The notes below the pieces were generated by a model, which saw only the letters and a list, made by a program, of their open reading frames with translations, searched no databases and was not told the DNA's origin. A stretch of 64,000 bases of DNA from Pseudevernia furfuracea (lineage: Eukaryota; Ascomycota; Lecanoromycetes; Lecanorales; Parmeliaceae), in the NCBI GenBank assembly GCA_022315425.1, contig JAIUPT010000052.1:1-64000 (forward strand). Reading direction: 5' to 3'. This document shows, in pieces, positions 23,901-34,535 of this stretch (position 1 is its first letter; each line of letters starts with the position of its first letter). Position numbers and translations under genes: made by a program.

Positions 23901-26900
23901 GCGTGTGCAGGAGTTTCTGCAGGCGCTATACATCATTGCTGATGAGTGTGGCATGGAGCTGGTTGATGCTGCAGTGCAGCTGGGCGCAGATCCTGCTCAC
24001 CTTCAAGGTGTGCCTGCTCCACCACTGCTGGCTGTGTTTGTTGCCTGACACCGCAGCAGTGCAATGCTGCAACCTTGCAACACTGCATGATTGTGACACA
24101 GCCACAGTTCGACATGGCAATGATGTGGACACTGCAACAGTGTGCCGCTAAACTAGTGTATCACGGCAACACTGCAGCGATCCAACTCTGTGTGTCTGCA
24201 ACACCGGTTGCTGACAAGCTGCTGTGATTGACAACAAAGCTAAAATCCCACAGTGCTCAAGCACAAGCAACTTCACTGCTGCTGGAAGCACTCCACCCCG
24301 CTGCAGAGGCCTCTTGCTGTGCTTTGCTTGACAACTTGCCGCTGAACTTGCATTGCAAAGTTGAAGTTGAAAAGCGGTTTGAGTACTGCAAACCAGCAGA
24401 CAAGAAACAAACTTGACCTTTGCCAAGCAGGACTTTGGCATTGTAAGTCGTAGCTGCCAGCAACTGTCTTTTTCATTTGTAAGGCATGATGAGAAGCTGC
24501 AGGCTTTGGTGCACATACCTAGGTCAACATGAGCTGGACAGCATGTTCATTACTGGTATTATTATAACTAAGTTGTGATGTTGCCTATACAGGTGTGCCC
24601 AGGCCAGCCAGGGTGGTGTCAGATGCAGAAGAAGAGGAGTGGAAGACAGGCTCCCACACATACAATGTGCCTTCCAAGGTGAGTGCACTGCTGTGAAAGT
24701 TTATGTCGCAGGCTAAAAAGCCCCATGCAGCAGTAGGTGACTACTTCCCTTACAATAGGCACCTGCTTGCACTCACAACAGGTACCTGCTCTCCCTCACA
24801 GTAGGCACATTGCTTCCCTTACAATAGGCACCTGTTTCCCTCTCAGTAGGCACATTGCTTCCCTTACAATAGGCGCCTATTTCCCTCACAACAGGCACCT
24901 GCTCTCCCTTACCATAGGTACCTGCTTCCCTCACAGTAGGCACATTTCTTCCCTTACAATGGGCACCTATTGTCCTCACAACAGGCACCTGCTCTCCCTT
25001 ACCATACATACCTGCTCTCCCTTACCATACATACCTGCTCTCCCTTACCATACATACCTGCTTCATTCACAATAGGCACCTTAACAGACAGTACGCACTG
25101 AAGCACTACAGCTTGTATCCACAATACCTTCACCAGCAGACTGGCTGTGACAGGTGGCGGCCGCATGGAGGAGGGAGAAGAAGATCAAGGCCAAGAAGAG
25201 GGCACCTGTAGGGCAGGGCATTCCCCTGTCGCCTGCCATGCATGCCTCAGAGGGCATGCTGCAGGCCATGAATGGCACTATGCCCAAGCCCCACTCTGAG
25301 ACTGTGTCTCGCAAGCAGCTGGCTAAGATGCTGGCTCAGGTGCTTCACCCAAACCTCAAACATGCAAATTATGTATATACATATATATGTGTTATATTCA
25401 TAATGATTATAAAATATATACAAGTTGCACTATGAAAATGATTGTACATATATATGCAAATACTTTCATAGTATCATTTGTTTTTACACTGATACAGCCT
25501 TGCTTGATAACCTTGACCATGCCTGCAATTGACTTGCTTCACAACCGTCTGTACTTTCTGGTTGTGACTGATACTGACTTGATGACACTGACAAGACAAC
25601 ACAGAGAACCACTCAGTCCAAGGCATTGACTGTGCAGTGCGGTGCCTCAGGTATACACTGTAGGTGTACTGTTGCATGTGTATATGACAGTACACCTAAG
25701 GTAGGGACGGTGTAGGACTGCCAGTGATGCCACAATGGTATCAGCATGCCTTCTTGTCCATGTACTAGGCTGCAAGCTCAAGCAGGATTCATCCAACATA
25801 CACCTGTCAATATCCCTTCAGAGTCAATGCAAGGGTTGGTACGTCAGTGTCTGAGCTCTGGCCAGCCAACTGTTCATAATGTTTACGAGCTTTCACTCTT
25901 CAAGCAGAACAACAGAACATACTTAGAGCACAGTGTTGAGTCAGAAAGTGTGCAGCAGACAGCTTGTGCAGCAGGCAACATAGTAGTCTAAAGAAAATAA
26001 AAGAACAAGAAAGTTTACGCTTTTCAGCGAACATACCAGGAGCCTCCAGAGGCGGCAGCCCGCAGATAGTAGTCCAAAGGTCACTTAGCCTCCAGTGTAC
26101 ATCGGCTGTAAGTCCAAGCTTGCCTCCAGTGTAAATTGGCTATAAGTCCAAGCTTGCTTAATCAAGTTACACATGGCCCACACATTTGCGTTTGAAGGCA
26201 CGCTGACTAGGTATGATCTGGTAGGCGCAGGCTAAGTAGCAGAGCAAATTCCCCGACAAACAGAACCCACACCCCACATGCAACATTGTCATCTCAATCT
26301 GCACTCGCTCACTGTGCCCAGCTCATGATCAGGGCTGCAAGTGCGCTGCAAATTGTCACCCTTCAGTGCAAAATCTTTTTTTGACACAAAAAAATATGCA
26401 CATTGCTGGCTGGTGATTGCAGGCTAGGCAGCAGAGTGTGGAGGAGGTGAACCAGCGCTGGGCTGCCAAGTCCCACACCCTGCTGTCGCGCATTGCAAAC
26501 CTGGAGCACCAGCTGCAGGGCCATTCTGGGGAGGGCCCCGACCCTGCTGGTCAGGTGACTCACAAAATCCGCTGCCATGGCTGCTGCCTGCTTTGCTGCA
26601 CTGGAACAGCCATGTCTACAGGCGCCAGCTGCACAGCAGAAAACGCAGTTGCACAGGCTTGATTGCCTTTTTGTTGACACTGCTTGTTTTGGTGATAATG
26701 ATATACCTATTACTGTTGAGGCTTTACTGCTCAGGATGAGCCAGTTACACGCAGGGAAGGCCTTGTCTTTCTGGAGCAGCCTGTCCTCTGCATCCCTGTA
26801 TGCCCTCCTACCAGTACAGCATGTCGAAAGTCAGAATGTAACATCATTGAAACTAGGCAAAGGCCCTTGACTTCCTTGAACACAGGCTTCCTCGGCCATC

Positions 26901-29900
26901 TACAATCAGGCATTGTTTGTTGTTTGATCATGATCCACATGCGGCAGGGGCAGGTACACATGTGCCTGGGGATTCCAGGATGCTCCCTGGGATCCATCAC
27001 ACCAATTACTCTGTCCATACAGGTGTCAGGGTCAGGTGCAGAGGGCGTAAGCAGCATCATAGTGCAGGGGTGTGAGCCATATGGCTGGATGATCCTCGGG
27101 CAGAGATGGATTTGCTGAGGCATGAAATTGACATCAGCATTGACCAGAAGCTGAAGGGAGTGGAGAGGCGGCTACAGGTTAGCCACGCACTCACCGCTCT
27201 CAGGCAGGACCTGATGAGTAACCTGGAAACCAGATTCCAGTTCTTTGACGACCGCCTGCAGGTCAGGATCTCAGATTTCAGCTTTTGGATCATTGTGAAC
27301 CGCCTGCTGGTCAGGATTTTTGGACAACGTGTAGCTTGAAGTAAACTATGACAGCACTGGTCTAGTGGTGCACCATGCTTGGCTGGGTTCTGTTCACCAG
27401 TAACAGTTTCGAAAATTGGATTTTCTGCAGAATGCTGCTAGATGAACACTTGTGTACTGGCAGGCATCCTGCAATTCAAAGGCTCTCTGTTGCATGCCAT
27501 AAACTCTAACAATACTGCGTGTTGCGTATCGCGTATTAAGTATGCGTATTACGTATGGGGTAACACTGAATGTATGGTACACCTTCACCACTTGGGCACA
27601 CAGCTCTGCACACGCATTGCTCTGCTCAGGGTCAGTCCCTACCTGTACATCTCAGGTGTTGAGCCTGCTCTTGCACATTTTGTCCCAAATGCGCCCTCCA
27701 AGACCAAATCTCCTCAGAATTTCTGAACAGTACGGCATTGTTCACAAGTGTGCCAACAATGTGCAACAGGCCAGGGCTTGTCTGCTGGGGTGGTCATTTG
27801 GTTTGCTTACTGACAGGCACTTGAGTCTCAGAGCAGGACTCAGCTGAGAGCTTTGGAGGCAGGAGTCTCAGCACTGCAGCGCCAAGTACCCACCAGTGCT
27901 GGGGGCGCTGCAGTCAGCCCTGAAGCTTTTGAGAAGCTGGCCAGCACCACACATGCCATGCAGCGCTCCCTCAGCTCCCTCACAGAGCAGATGCAGAGTT
28001 CTGGCGGCAAAGGTGGTGAGCCACAGCCTGAGTGCATGCGTTTTAAAAAATTATAAAAAATACAAAAAATCTTCTTTTCCGTCAAGTGATGGACAATCTC
28101 AATAATGCCTCCATGCGGCGCTGCACTCCCTTCTCCACGCGATGCAAAACGTCATCCGGCAGTAGATGACGGTATTGAGTGTGGCTTATATCAGCTGGTA
28201 ATGGGCCTTAAGCTGTTGATCACCCGCTACTTGCACATCAACACTGAAGTAGGGGTTGACTTATGTCCAGTTAGATATGACAGGAGTGACGGATGCATTT
28301 GCACGTTGCAGAAGAGCAGCTGCAAGTGTTTGTCAGTGTACATCCGGCGTTCATGAAAGCAAAGTTGCTTCCAGGATTTGCTTGGCTGTTGGCCGTCACT
28401 GTGATCATGTCATGATCAGGACTGTCCAAGGCAGAGATTCAGGCAGCTGTGCTGGAAACAGAGCGGCGGTTGGCAGAGAAGCATGCCAGGTTGGAGGGTG
28501 CTGTCGTACAGGTGATGATTCCTTGGCACGCTCAGATGTGGCCGTCAATGCCTAGTAGAGCTGCCTGTGATGCTCATGAGCTCTGCTGACACAACATGTA
28601 TACACACCAGATCAGTGCTACCAGCCAGGATTCAGCCATGCAAGAGCACAATCATGACTGATGTTGTGTTGTGGTTAAGGGTTTGATCGGCACGCTGCCA
28701 TGCTGTCTTGCAGGAAATAGTTGCATTCTTGGCATGCTGACTTGCAGGAAGCAGTTGATTTGGTGCAACTAGTTGCATTCTTAGCATGCTCGACACAGGT
28801 GTGCATCTGTCTCAACTGTGGCTGCACAGCGTGCATCTGCCTGAGACTCACATACAATGTTTAATATGCTCTGACAGGTGGCTGGGCGCGTGGACATGCT
28901 GGATGGGCGTGTCAAGCAGGAGCAATTACTCTGTCCATACAGGTGTCAGGGTCAGGTGCAGAGGGCGTAAGCAGCATCATAGTGCAGGGGTGTGAGCCAT
29001 ATGGGCTGGATGAATCCTCGGGCAGAGATGGATTTGCTGAGGCATGAAATTGACATCAGCATTGACCAGAAGCTGAAGGGAGTGGAGAGGCGGCTACAGG
29101 TTAGCCACGCACTCACCGCTCTCAGGCAGGACCTGATGAGTAACCTGGAAACCAGATTCCAGTTCTTTGACGACCGCCTGCAGGTCAGGATCTCAGATTT
29201 CAGCTTTTGGATCATTGTGAACCGCCTGCTGGTCAGGATTTTTGGACAACGTGTAGCTTGAAGTAAACTATGACAGCACTGGTCTAGTGGTGCACCATGC
29301 TTGGCTGGGTTCTGTTCACCAGTAACAGTTTCGAAAATTGGATTTTCTGCAGAATGCTGCTAGATGAACACTTGTGTACTGGCAGGCATCCTGCAATTCA
29401 AAGGCTCTCTGTTGCATGCCATAAACTCTAAACAATACTGCGTGTTGCGTATCGCGTATTAAGTATGCGTATTACGTATGGGGTAACACTGAATGTATGG
29501 TACACCTTCACCACTTGGGCACACAGCTCTGCACACGCATTGCTCTGCTCAGGGTCAGTCCCTACCTGTACATCTCAGGTGTTGAGCCTGCTCTTGCACA
29601 TTTTGTCCCAAATGCGCCCTCCAAGACCAAATCTCCTCAGAATTTCTGAACAGTACGGCATTGTTCACAAGTGTGCCAACAATGTGCAACAGGCCAGGGC
29701 TTGTCTGCTGGGGTGGTCATTTGGTTTGCTTACTGACAGGCACTTGAGTCTCAGAGCAGGACTCAGCTGAGAGCTTTGGAGGCAGGAGTCTCAGCACTGC
29801 AGCGCCAAGTACCCACCAGTGCTGGGGGCGCTGCAGTCAGCCCTGAAGCTTTTGAGAAGCTGGCCAGCACCACACATGCCATGCAGCGCTCCCTCAGCTC

Positions 29901-30906
29901 CCTCACAGAGCAGATGCAGAGTTCTGGCGGCAAAGGTGGTGAGCCACAGCCTGAGTGCATGCGTTTTAAAAAATTATAAAAAATACAAAAATCTTCTTTT
30001 CCGTCAAGTGATGGACAATCTCAATAATGCCTCCATGCGGCGCTGCACTCCCTTCTCCACGCGATGCAAAACGTCATCCGGCAGTAGATGACGGTATTGA
30101 GTGTGGCTTATATCAGCTGGTAATGGGCCTTAAGCTGTTGATCACCCGCTACTGCACATCAACACTGAAGTAGGGGTTGACTTATGTCCAGTTAGATATG
30201 ACAGGAGTGACGGATGCATTTGCACGTTGCAGAAGAGCAGCTGCAAGTGTTTGTCAGTGTACATCCGGCGTTCATGAAAGCAAAGTTGCTTCCAGGATTT
30301 GCTTGGCTGTTGGCCGTCACTGTGATCATGTCATGATCAGGACTGTCCAAGGCAGAGATTCAGGCAGCTGTGCTGGAAACAGAGCGGCGGTTGGCAGAGA
30401 AGCATGCCAGGTTGGAGGGTGCTGTCGTACAGGTGATGATTCCTTGGCACGCTCAGATGTGGCCGTCAATGCCTAGTAGAGCTGCCTGTGATGCTCATGA
30501 GCTCTGCTGACACAACATGTATACACACCAGATCAGTGCTACCAGCCAGGATTCAGCCATGCAAGAGCACAATCATGACTGATGTTGTGTTGTGGTTAAG
30601 GGTTTGATCGGCACGCTGCCATGCTGTCTTGCAGGAAATAGTTGCATTCTTGGCATGCTGACTTGCAGGAAGCAGTTGATTTGGTGCAACTAGTTGCATT
30701 CTTAGCATGCTCGACACAGGTGTGCATCTGTCTCAACTGTGGCTGCACAGCGTGCATCTGCCTGAGACTCACATACAATGTTTAATATGCTCTGACAGGT
30801 GGCTGGGCGCGTGGACATGCTGGATGGGCGTGTCAAGCAGGAGCAGGAATCATCCTTGAGAGCGCTTGAAGCAATCCTGTCAGAATCTGGTCATGGCAAA
30901 CGCTAG
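20937..30906 (+). CDS. EF-hand / TPPP (p25-alpha) / coiled-coil protein
   Basis: Probably a calcium-responsive microtubule- or cilium-associated protein. The ATG at 20937 opens MGSRAARSLLGPLVDGYRDL with a GT donor at 21030. Next come NAVYVHVRQLEVHGNVQTFM and HHEKTDWENMDLGGG (21115-21325). Two EF-hands follow: DGDNTGNIDDKEMMQALHEL (21850-21915) and EADTNGDGMISFIEFLGYF (22483-22540), both with good calcium-loop residues. The p25-alpha domain reads LQQCFKNFCVYGK (about 23292-23330), FIHLCKDAGFAEPEGH and EALDVIFFRAAAIGQRQISF (23393-23520), then EFLQALYIIADECG (23911-23950). Downstream are a basic segment (25155-25340) and a long run of coiled-coil exons from 26418, for example RQQSVEEVNQRWAAKSHTLL and LSKAEIQAAVLETERRLAEK. 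The chain ends SSLRALEAILSESGHGKR and TAG at 30904-30906. The 27003-30843 part is a tandem duplication, so several coiled-coil exons occur twice. Frame changes occur in the p25 exons. Confidence 0.82.
22850..23390 (+). repeat. tandem array of four diverged copies of a p25-alpha exon
   Basis: About 140-base units start near 22858, 22996, 23129 and 23277. The last three share an intron end plus GCAGGCTT, CTGCAGCAGTGCTTCAAG and CTGGCCAGGAGCA-like blocks; the first copy is weak. Only the last copy reads on into the rest of the p25-alpha domain (FIHLCKDAGF). The second-to-last keeps DPTLQQCFKNF open. The earlier ones carry stops. Confidence 0.75.
23520..23668. repeat. minisatellite, about 30-base unit, five copies
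   Basis: Units contain TTGTCATGTGTTGAGTCAGC and CTCTGCACT. The array starts at the 3' edge of the p25-alpha exon, in the intron before 23911. Confidence 0.85.
24757..25085. repeat. minisatellite, about 22-base unit, roughly fifteen copies
   Basis: Units alternate between CTTCCCTTACAATAGGCACC and CTCCCTCACAGTAGGCACAT types, ending with units containing CCATACATACCTG. It is intronic in the EF-hand/TPPP gene and lies between the exons at 24600-24680 and 25155. Confidence 0.92.
25988..26058 (+). repeat. structured dispersed element, family 1, copy A
   Basis: A purine/A-rich lead is followed by GTTTACGCTTTTCAGCGA and AGCCTCCAGAGGCGGCAGCC. Hairpin 1 is CGCT (26018-26021), loop TTTC, AGCG (26026-26029). 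Hairpin 2 is GCCTC (26042-26046), CA, GAGGC (26049-26053). It lies in an intron of the EF-hand/TPPP gene, in sense orientation. Confidence 0.75.
27003..30843 (+). repeat. recent 1.92-kb tandem duplication inside the EF-hand/TPPP gene
   Basis: Unit 1 is 27003-28922 (1920 bases) and unit 2 is 28923-30843 (1921 bases). Comparison by eye finds five differences, all single-base indels: three extra bases in unit 2 (in GGG, AA and AAA runs near 29003, 29014 and 29430) and two missing (a T near 30153, an A near 29990). I saw no substitutions. The junction shares only CA (GAGCA / CAATT). Each unit carries the same coiled-coil exons: MDLLRHEIDISIDQKLKGVE, DLMSNLETRFQFFDDRLQ, SPEAFEKLASTTHAMQRSL, LSKAEIQAAVLETERRLAEK and AGRVDMLDGRVKQEQ. 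Confidence 0.95.
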
Positions 30907-31654
30907 AAAGTCACACCTTGTAACAGGAAGCACTGCCTCACAGTGTGGGGACTATCTAGGAACCAAGTGGTTCTTCAGGAACCAACCTAGGACCGGTTAG
31001 ATCCCTGGTTGTCACCGGTCAGCTCCTCGCTGTGCTGCCAATTGTTGTGGCGTGCACATGCTTAGCCCTTGCACTCAGAACTGCTGAGCAGTGTTCGGGC
31101 TGTTAGCGGTCACTTTGTATCAAGTGGAGACAAAACGTCATGCTGTTTATCCTTGCAGCAAGTCTGGCAGAATGACGCTAATGGCGCTCCGAAACCATGG
31201 AAAACAGGCATATCAGCTGGTCCAAGAGTCTCAGTTCGAGACTGATTGCATCAATGGCTGCTTCTGAACGACACTGTTGCATAGCAAAGATCACACCGAG
31301 GCCAATGTGCGCTGCATCTCTACCGGCTCGAGCAGCTTGTGGGGTTACTTTGCTGCCCACGTTTGCCTCAGGACAGAAGCTTCGATGCAAAGCTCAGGTT
31401 GTGCCCCTGCGAACGTCAGACTAAAGCGCTGTGCGATGTACAACAGCGCAGCTACAAAATAGCCCAGAGTTTCGCGGCCAGGCACAGCATATGTCAAGGC
31501 GCAAGAGGTTTGCTTATTTGTGCCTGTGTGCAACAACTAAGAAGCTCCTGACGGAGTCTGTGCCGTCTTCAGGCAGACCTGCAGCCCTGGCGAACACTCC
31601 TTGCACTTGGCTTGGGTTGATTGGTCCAGCCGTGGCAGCCGCGCTCACAACCAG
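30907..31654. other. intergenic, no gene assigned
   Basis: This lies between the stop of the EF-hand/TPPP gene and a TATA box. A plus-strand open frame at 31197-31424 has the composition of a plastid transit peptide (MCAASLPARAACGVTLLP), but the reverse strand is open over the same stretch, and I cannot choose between them. Confidence 0.35.
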
Positions 31655-31657
31655 GGT

Positions 31658-31665
31658 ATAAAAAG
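31658..31665 (+). promoter_or_regulatory. TATA box and pyrimidine-rich start region
   Basis: TATAAAAA at 31658-31665 is followed about 25-40 bases later by a CTCTCTCTG pyrimidine tract, a plausible initiator. An ATG cluster is at 31731-31740. This is the clearest core promoter in the window. Confidence 0.6.
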
Positions 31666-31730
31666 CCGGGTCTGACAGGTGCACGTTTGCTTTGTCTCTC
31701 TCTGTGGTTTTCCAAGCTTCCTAGTCTTTT

Positions 31731-32957
31731 GTGATGATGACACTAGTTTGCTGCAGTGACACGGCAAAAGTGCTAGAGGCAGAGGAGGCATGCACAAGGC
31801 GCGCTGAAGAAGCAGTCAGCACTGCTGCTTTCAACGTGTTTGTTATAGCACCTACCGTAGCAACCCTCCTCAAGGCCAGCCAAAAACTGAGACTTTCCGC
31901 TATAGAGCAAGAGCTGTTCTACAGTGCAGTGCTTGTCATACCTGTCCTCACAACAACAAAAGCTGCCAATGATTGGTACCTGGCGTATCGGGCGGTACTG
32001 TGTTGTGGCCAAGAAGCCCACGTCTTTGTTGATTGTAGTTGGTTGTGGCGGTTGTTGGTATAGCAATTTTTGAGATTCTTGCTCTTTCTTAGTGCTGCAA
32101 TGTTCTTTCGCTAGTTTGCACACGACACTCTGTGGACTTGTGGGTTTGATGTTTTCAAGAGGTCTGGCAATAGTCATGAAGCATTTCAGAAGCATAAGCT
32201 GTAACTTGTCTAGCTAGAGACTGGTTATGTGAGGCTGTGATGGGCTGTAAGCAGTTGATCACCTGCTGATGCACACGAAGATTGTGGTAGGTCTTTGTCA
32301 TAGGTTCAAATATATACAACAGGAGTGATGGATATACTTGCACATTGCAGAGGAGCAGCTTGCCAGTGTTTGTCAGTGTGCTAGCAAAGTTGCTACCATC
32401 ATTGCTTGGCTGTTGGTTGTCACTGTGATCATGGCATGATCAGATTTGTCCAAGGCAGAGACTCAGGCGCTGTGCTGGAAATAAAGCGGCGCTTAGCAGA
32501 GAAGCATGCCAGGTTGGAGGATGCTTTCATACAGGTAACCATGATGCGTGGACCGCCATCAGACTCAGGGTCTCAATCCTGTATTATCTTTGTGCCAGCA
32601 ACCACAGCTTCACCCCTGCAGCAACAGGCTGTCAACTACTTGACACACAGGCGGGCTTGTCTGAGGTGCAGTTGATGACACATGCAAACTTTATGCATGG
32701 CCAGGTGAGTCCAGACCTGTACAAATGTCAAAACCAAGTTGCTTGTTGGCTGTGGATAGTTCCAGCAATAGCTTAGCATGAGAAAGTGTTTGCCATTTGC
32801 AGGGTACCTGGAGCATATCGTTGAGGAACTTGGGATGGCATACAACAAAGTAATCAACATGTTTGCCCATGTGACTTTGTCCAACCCATTGACCTGGCAA
32901 GAACTCAATGGGCCAGGCTTGGTCGAGGCCTTCAAAGAAGCAGCATTAAGCAGGTAG
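31731..32957 (+). CDS. unrecognised small gene, probably three or four exons
   Basis: I do not recognise the product. After the TATA box the first exon opens near 31731-31737 and reads EAEEACTRRAEEAVSTAAF, then a hydrophobic stretch VFVIAPTVATLL, SAIEQELFYSAVLVIPVL and AANDWYLAYR. The segment at 32440-32535 is an old copy of a coiled-coil exon from the upstream gene (LEIKRRLAEKHARLEDAF after one missing base). Near 32672 is LMTHANFMHGQ with a GT donor. A last exon after an AG acceptor near 32802 reads EHIVEELGMAYNKVINMF and ELNGPGLVEAFKEAALSR, with TAG at 32955-32957. Whether all these exons belong together is inference. The open, acidic, helical last exon and the promoter argue for a real gene. 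Confidence 0.4.
32230..32540 (+). repeat. diverged copy of a segment of the EF-hand/TPPP duplication unit
   Basis: This aligns by eye with 28198-28515 (and its twin at about 30119-30436). Shared blocks include TGTTTGTCAGTGT, GCAAAGTTGCT, TTGCTTGGCTGTTGG, CACTGTGATCATG and AGAGAAGCATGCCAGGTTGG. It has many substitutions and indels, so it is far older than the 1.92-kb tandem copy. Confidence 0.85.
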
Positions 32958-34535
32958 CATGCTCTGTATACATTTTTTTTGGTCAGCATAGTAGCATCTC
33001 AGTATCGAAACAGGCCCTTACAACATGCATACACAGCCTACATGCACCAATAACCACGTGCCAATGACGAGAGGTGTGCTGTTATACGTCTGGTACTGGC
33101 CGCTTTCCCCCTTTGCAAGCTAGCCTGTACGTCCGGAACCAGATTGGCAATAGGCTGTAGCTGTTCTGTATCACGCTGCCGGATCCAGCCTGTACATTTG
33201 ACTTATGACCATGGCTTGATTTCCCATGCTCTTTATCGTGTGCGCATTGACCAGTGGCACGCAAATCAGCCGGTTTGAAGGTCCACATGACTACATAAAG
33301 CTTTCGCAGTATATTCAAGGGTCGTTTTTGTGAAGCTATGTGTGTGTTCTTTTGAAATGATCAAGCGAATTGTTTTCATGGTGTGTAATGTCCTAACTGT
33401 TGATACTCATATGGCGGTTATTATTGGCACGCTCACACTTCTAGCAAAAGAAAGTAAAACAAGATCGACAAGTCTGCCAGAGTCTGGCCAAGAGTCTGTC
33501 ATCAGAACTCAATAAAAGCAGATTTTCTATTTTTGCGCATCTGCCCCATGCATGATGACAGCTCAAGCACACATGAAATGGTTGAGGTGTACATGCTGCT
33601 GGCTCTTTGTACAATATATACTAAGTCTTACATCAAGACATGAGCAGAAGGAAGTGCTAACGAAGCAGAAGGAAGTACTACGGAGCCGCTCCGGTTTCAT
33701 ACCACTAAGAAAACGCTCCGATTGCCAAGTCTCGCACCACGTAACGTCTGAGTCAGCAGAGGCTGCGGACAATGTGATTGGCTTGGCAAATCGATCTATC
33801 CAGAATGGCACCACGTGGTGGGAGCTTATCAACCATCAGCAAATGCACGGATTATTACTCACACGTCGAGCTTCTGAATGTGAAGTCCGAAGCGCCGTAA
33901 TGAGGTGACTTTCTGATCACTGCACCGTCAAGCAGCCACGTCCAACGGAGAGTATGCTCGTTCGTGCAGCCAGAGATAACGTGCTTGACACGTGGGCGAG
34001 TGATTGGCTGAGCTATGTCCGATCACCTAATATTTGATGACCGTCTTCCGCGACTTACGGTATACGACTTAAGCTGCAAGGGTTGCTCAGCACAGCACAA
34101 TCGGCAAAACGGGAGCACTTCACGCTTTACCAGTGTTGTTGAGGTCAGCTGAGCCGCTGTAAGTTGCGTTGGCACACGCAACATTCTCATTGCTGCCTTC
34201 GTAGCTGGACTGTCCTCAACAGCACAGAGTCTTTGCATAGTAACACCGGTTCGCGCGGTTATTTGTACAGGCTTCCGTCTTGTGAACCCCTTGACTCTTG
34301 GGCGCACCAACATGATCAAGGGAGGTTGCGTTTCGTATTGCCTGCTGTTGATGCGGTGTGGCTGCTGTGTCCTTCCGGTGCGTTGGCAACACAACTCGCA
34401 GCTTGCTCCTGCATTGCCCAGCCGGCATCGGCCACCATACTCACGCCAGCGCAGATTCGGAGTGTCGTCCCTGTCCCACCGCGCATCTCAATGCGCTAAC
34501 CTCATGCCCCACCTTAATGCGTCCGTGTTGTCCTG
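32958..34535. other. intergenic, no gene recognised
   Basis: Open frames at 33552-33908 (+) and 34023-34394 (-) show no known motif. A short direct repeat, GAAGGAAGTGCTA / GAAGGAAGTACTA, is at 33649-33680. The right end should hold the promoter of the desiccation-related gene. Confidence 0.4.

Noticed and set aside
24757..25085. CRISPR-like spaced repeats
   Set aside because: Units run head to tail with no unique spacers, inside an intron of a eukaryotic gene.
26018..26058. hammerhead ribozyme or box C/D snoRNA for family 1
   Set aside because: I looked for CUGAUGA/GAAA and for RUGAUGA plus CUGA boxes; neither set is present in the conserved positions.
31197..31424. plastid transit peptide exon
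   Set aside because: The reverse strand is equally open and no mature protein follows in frame.
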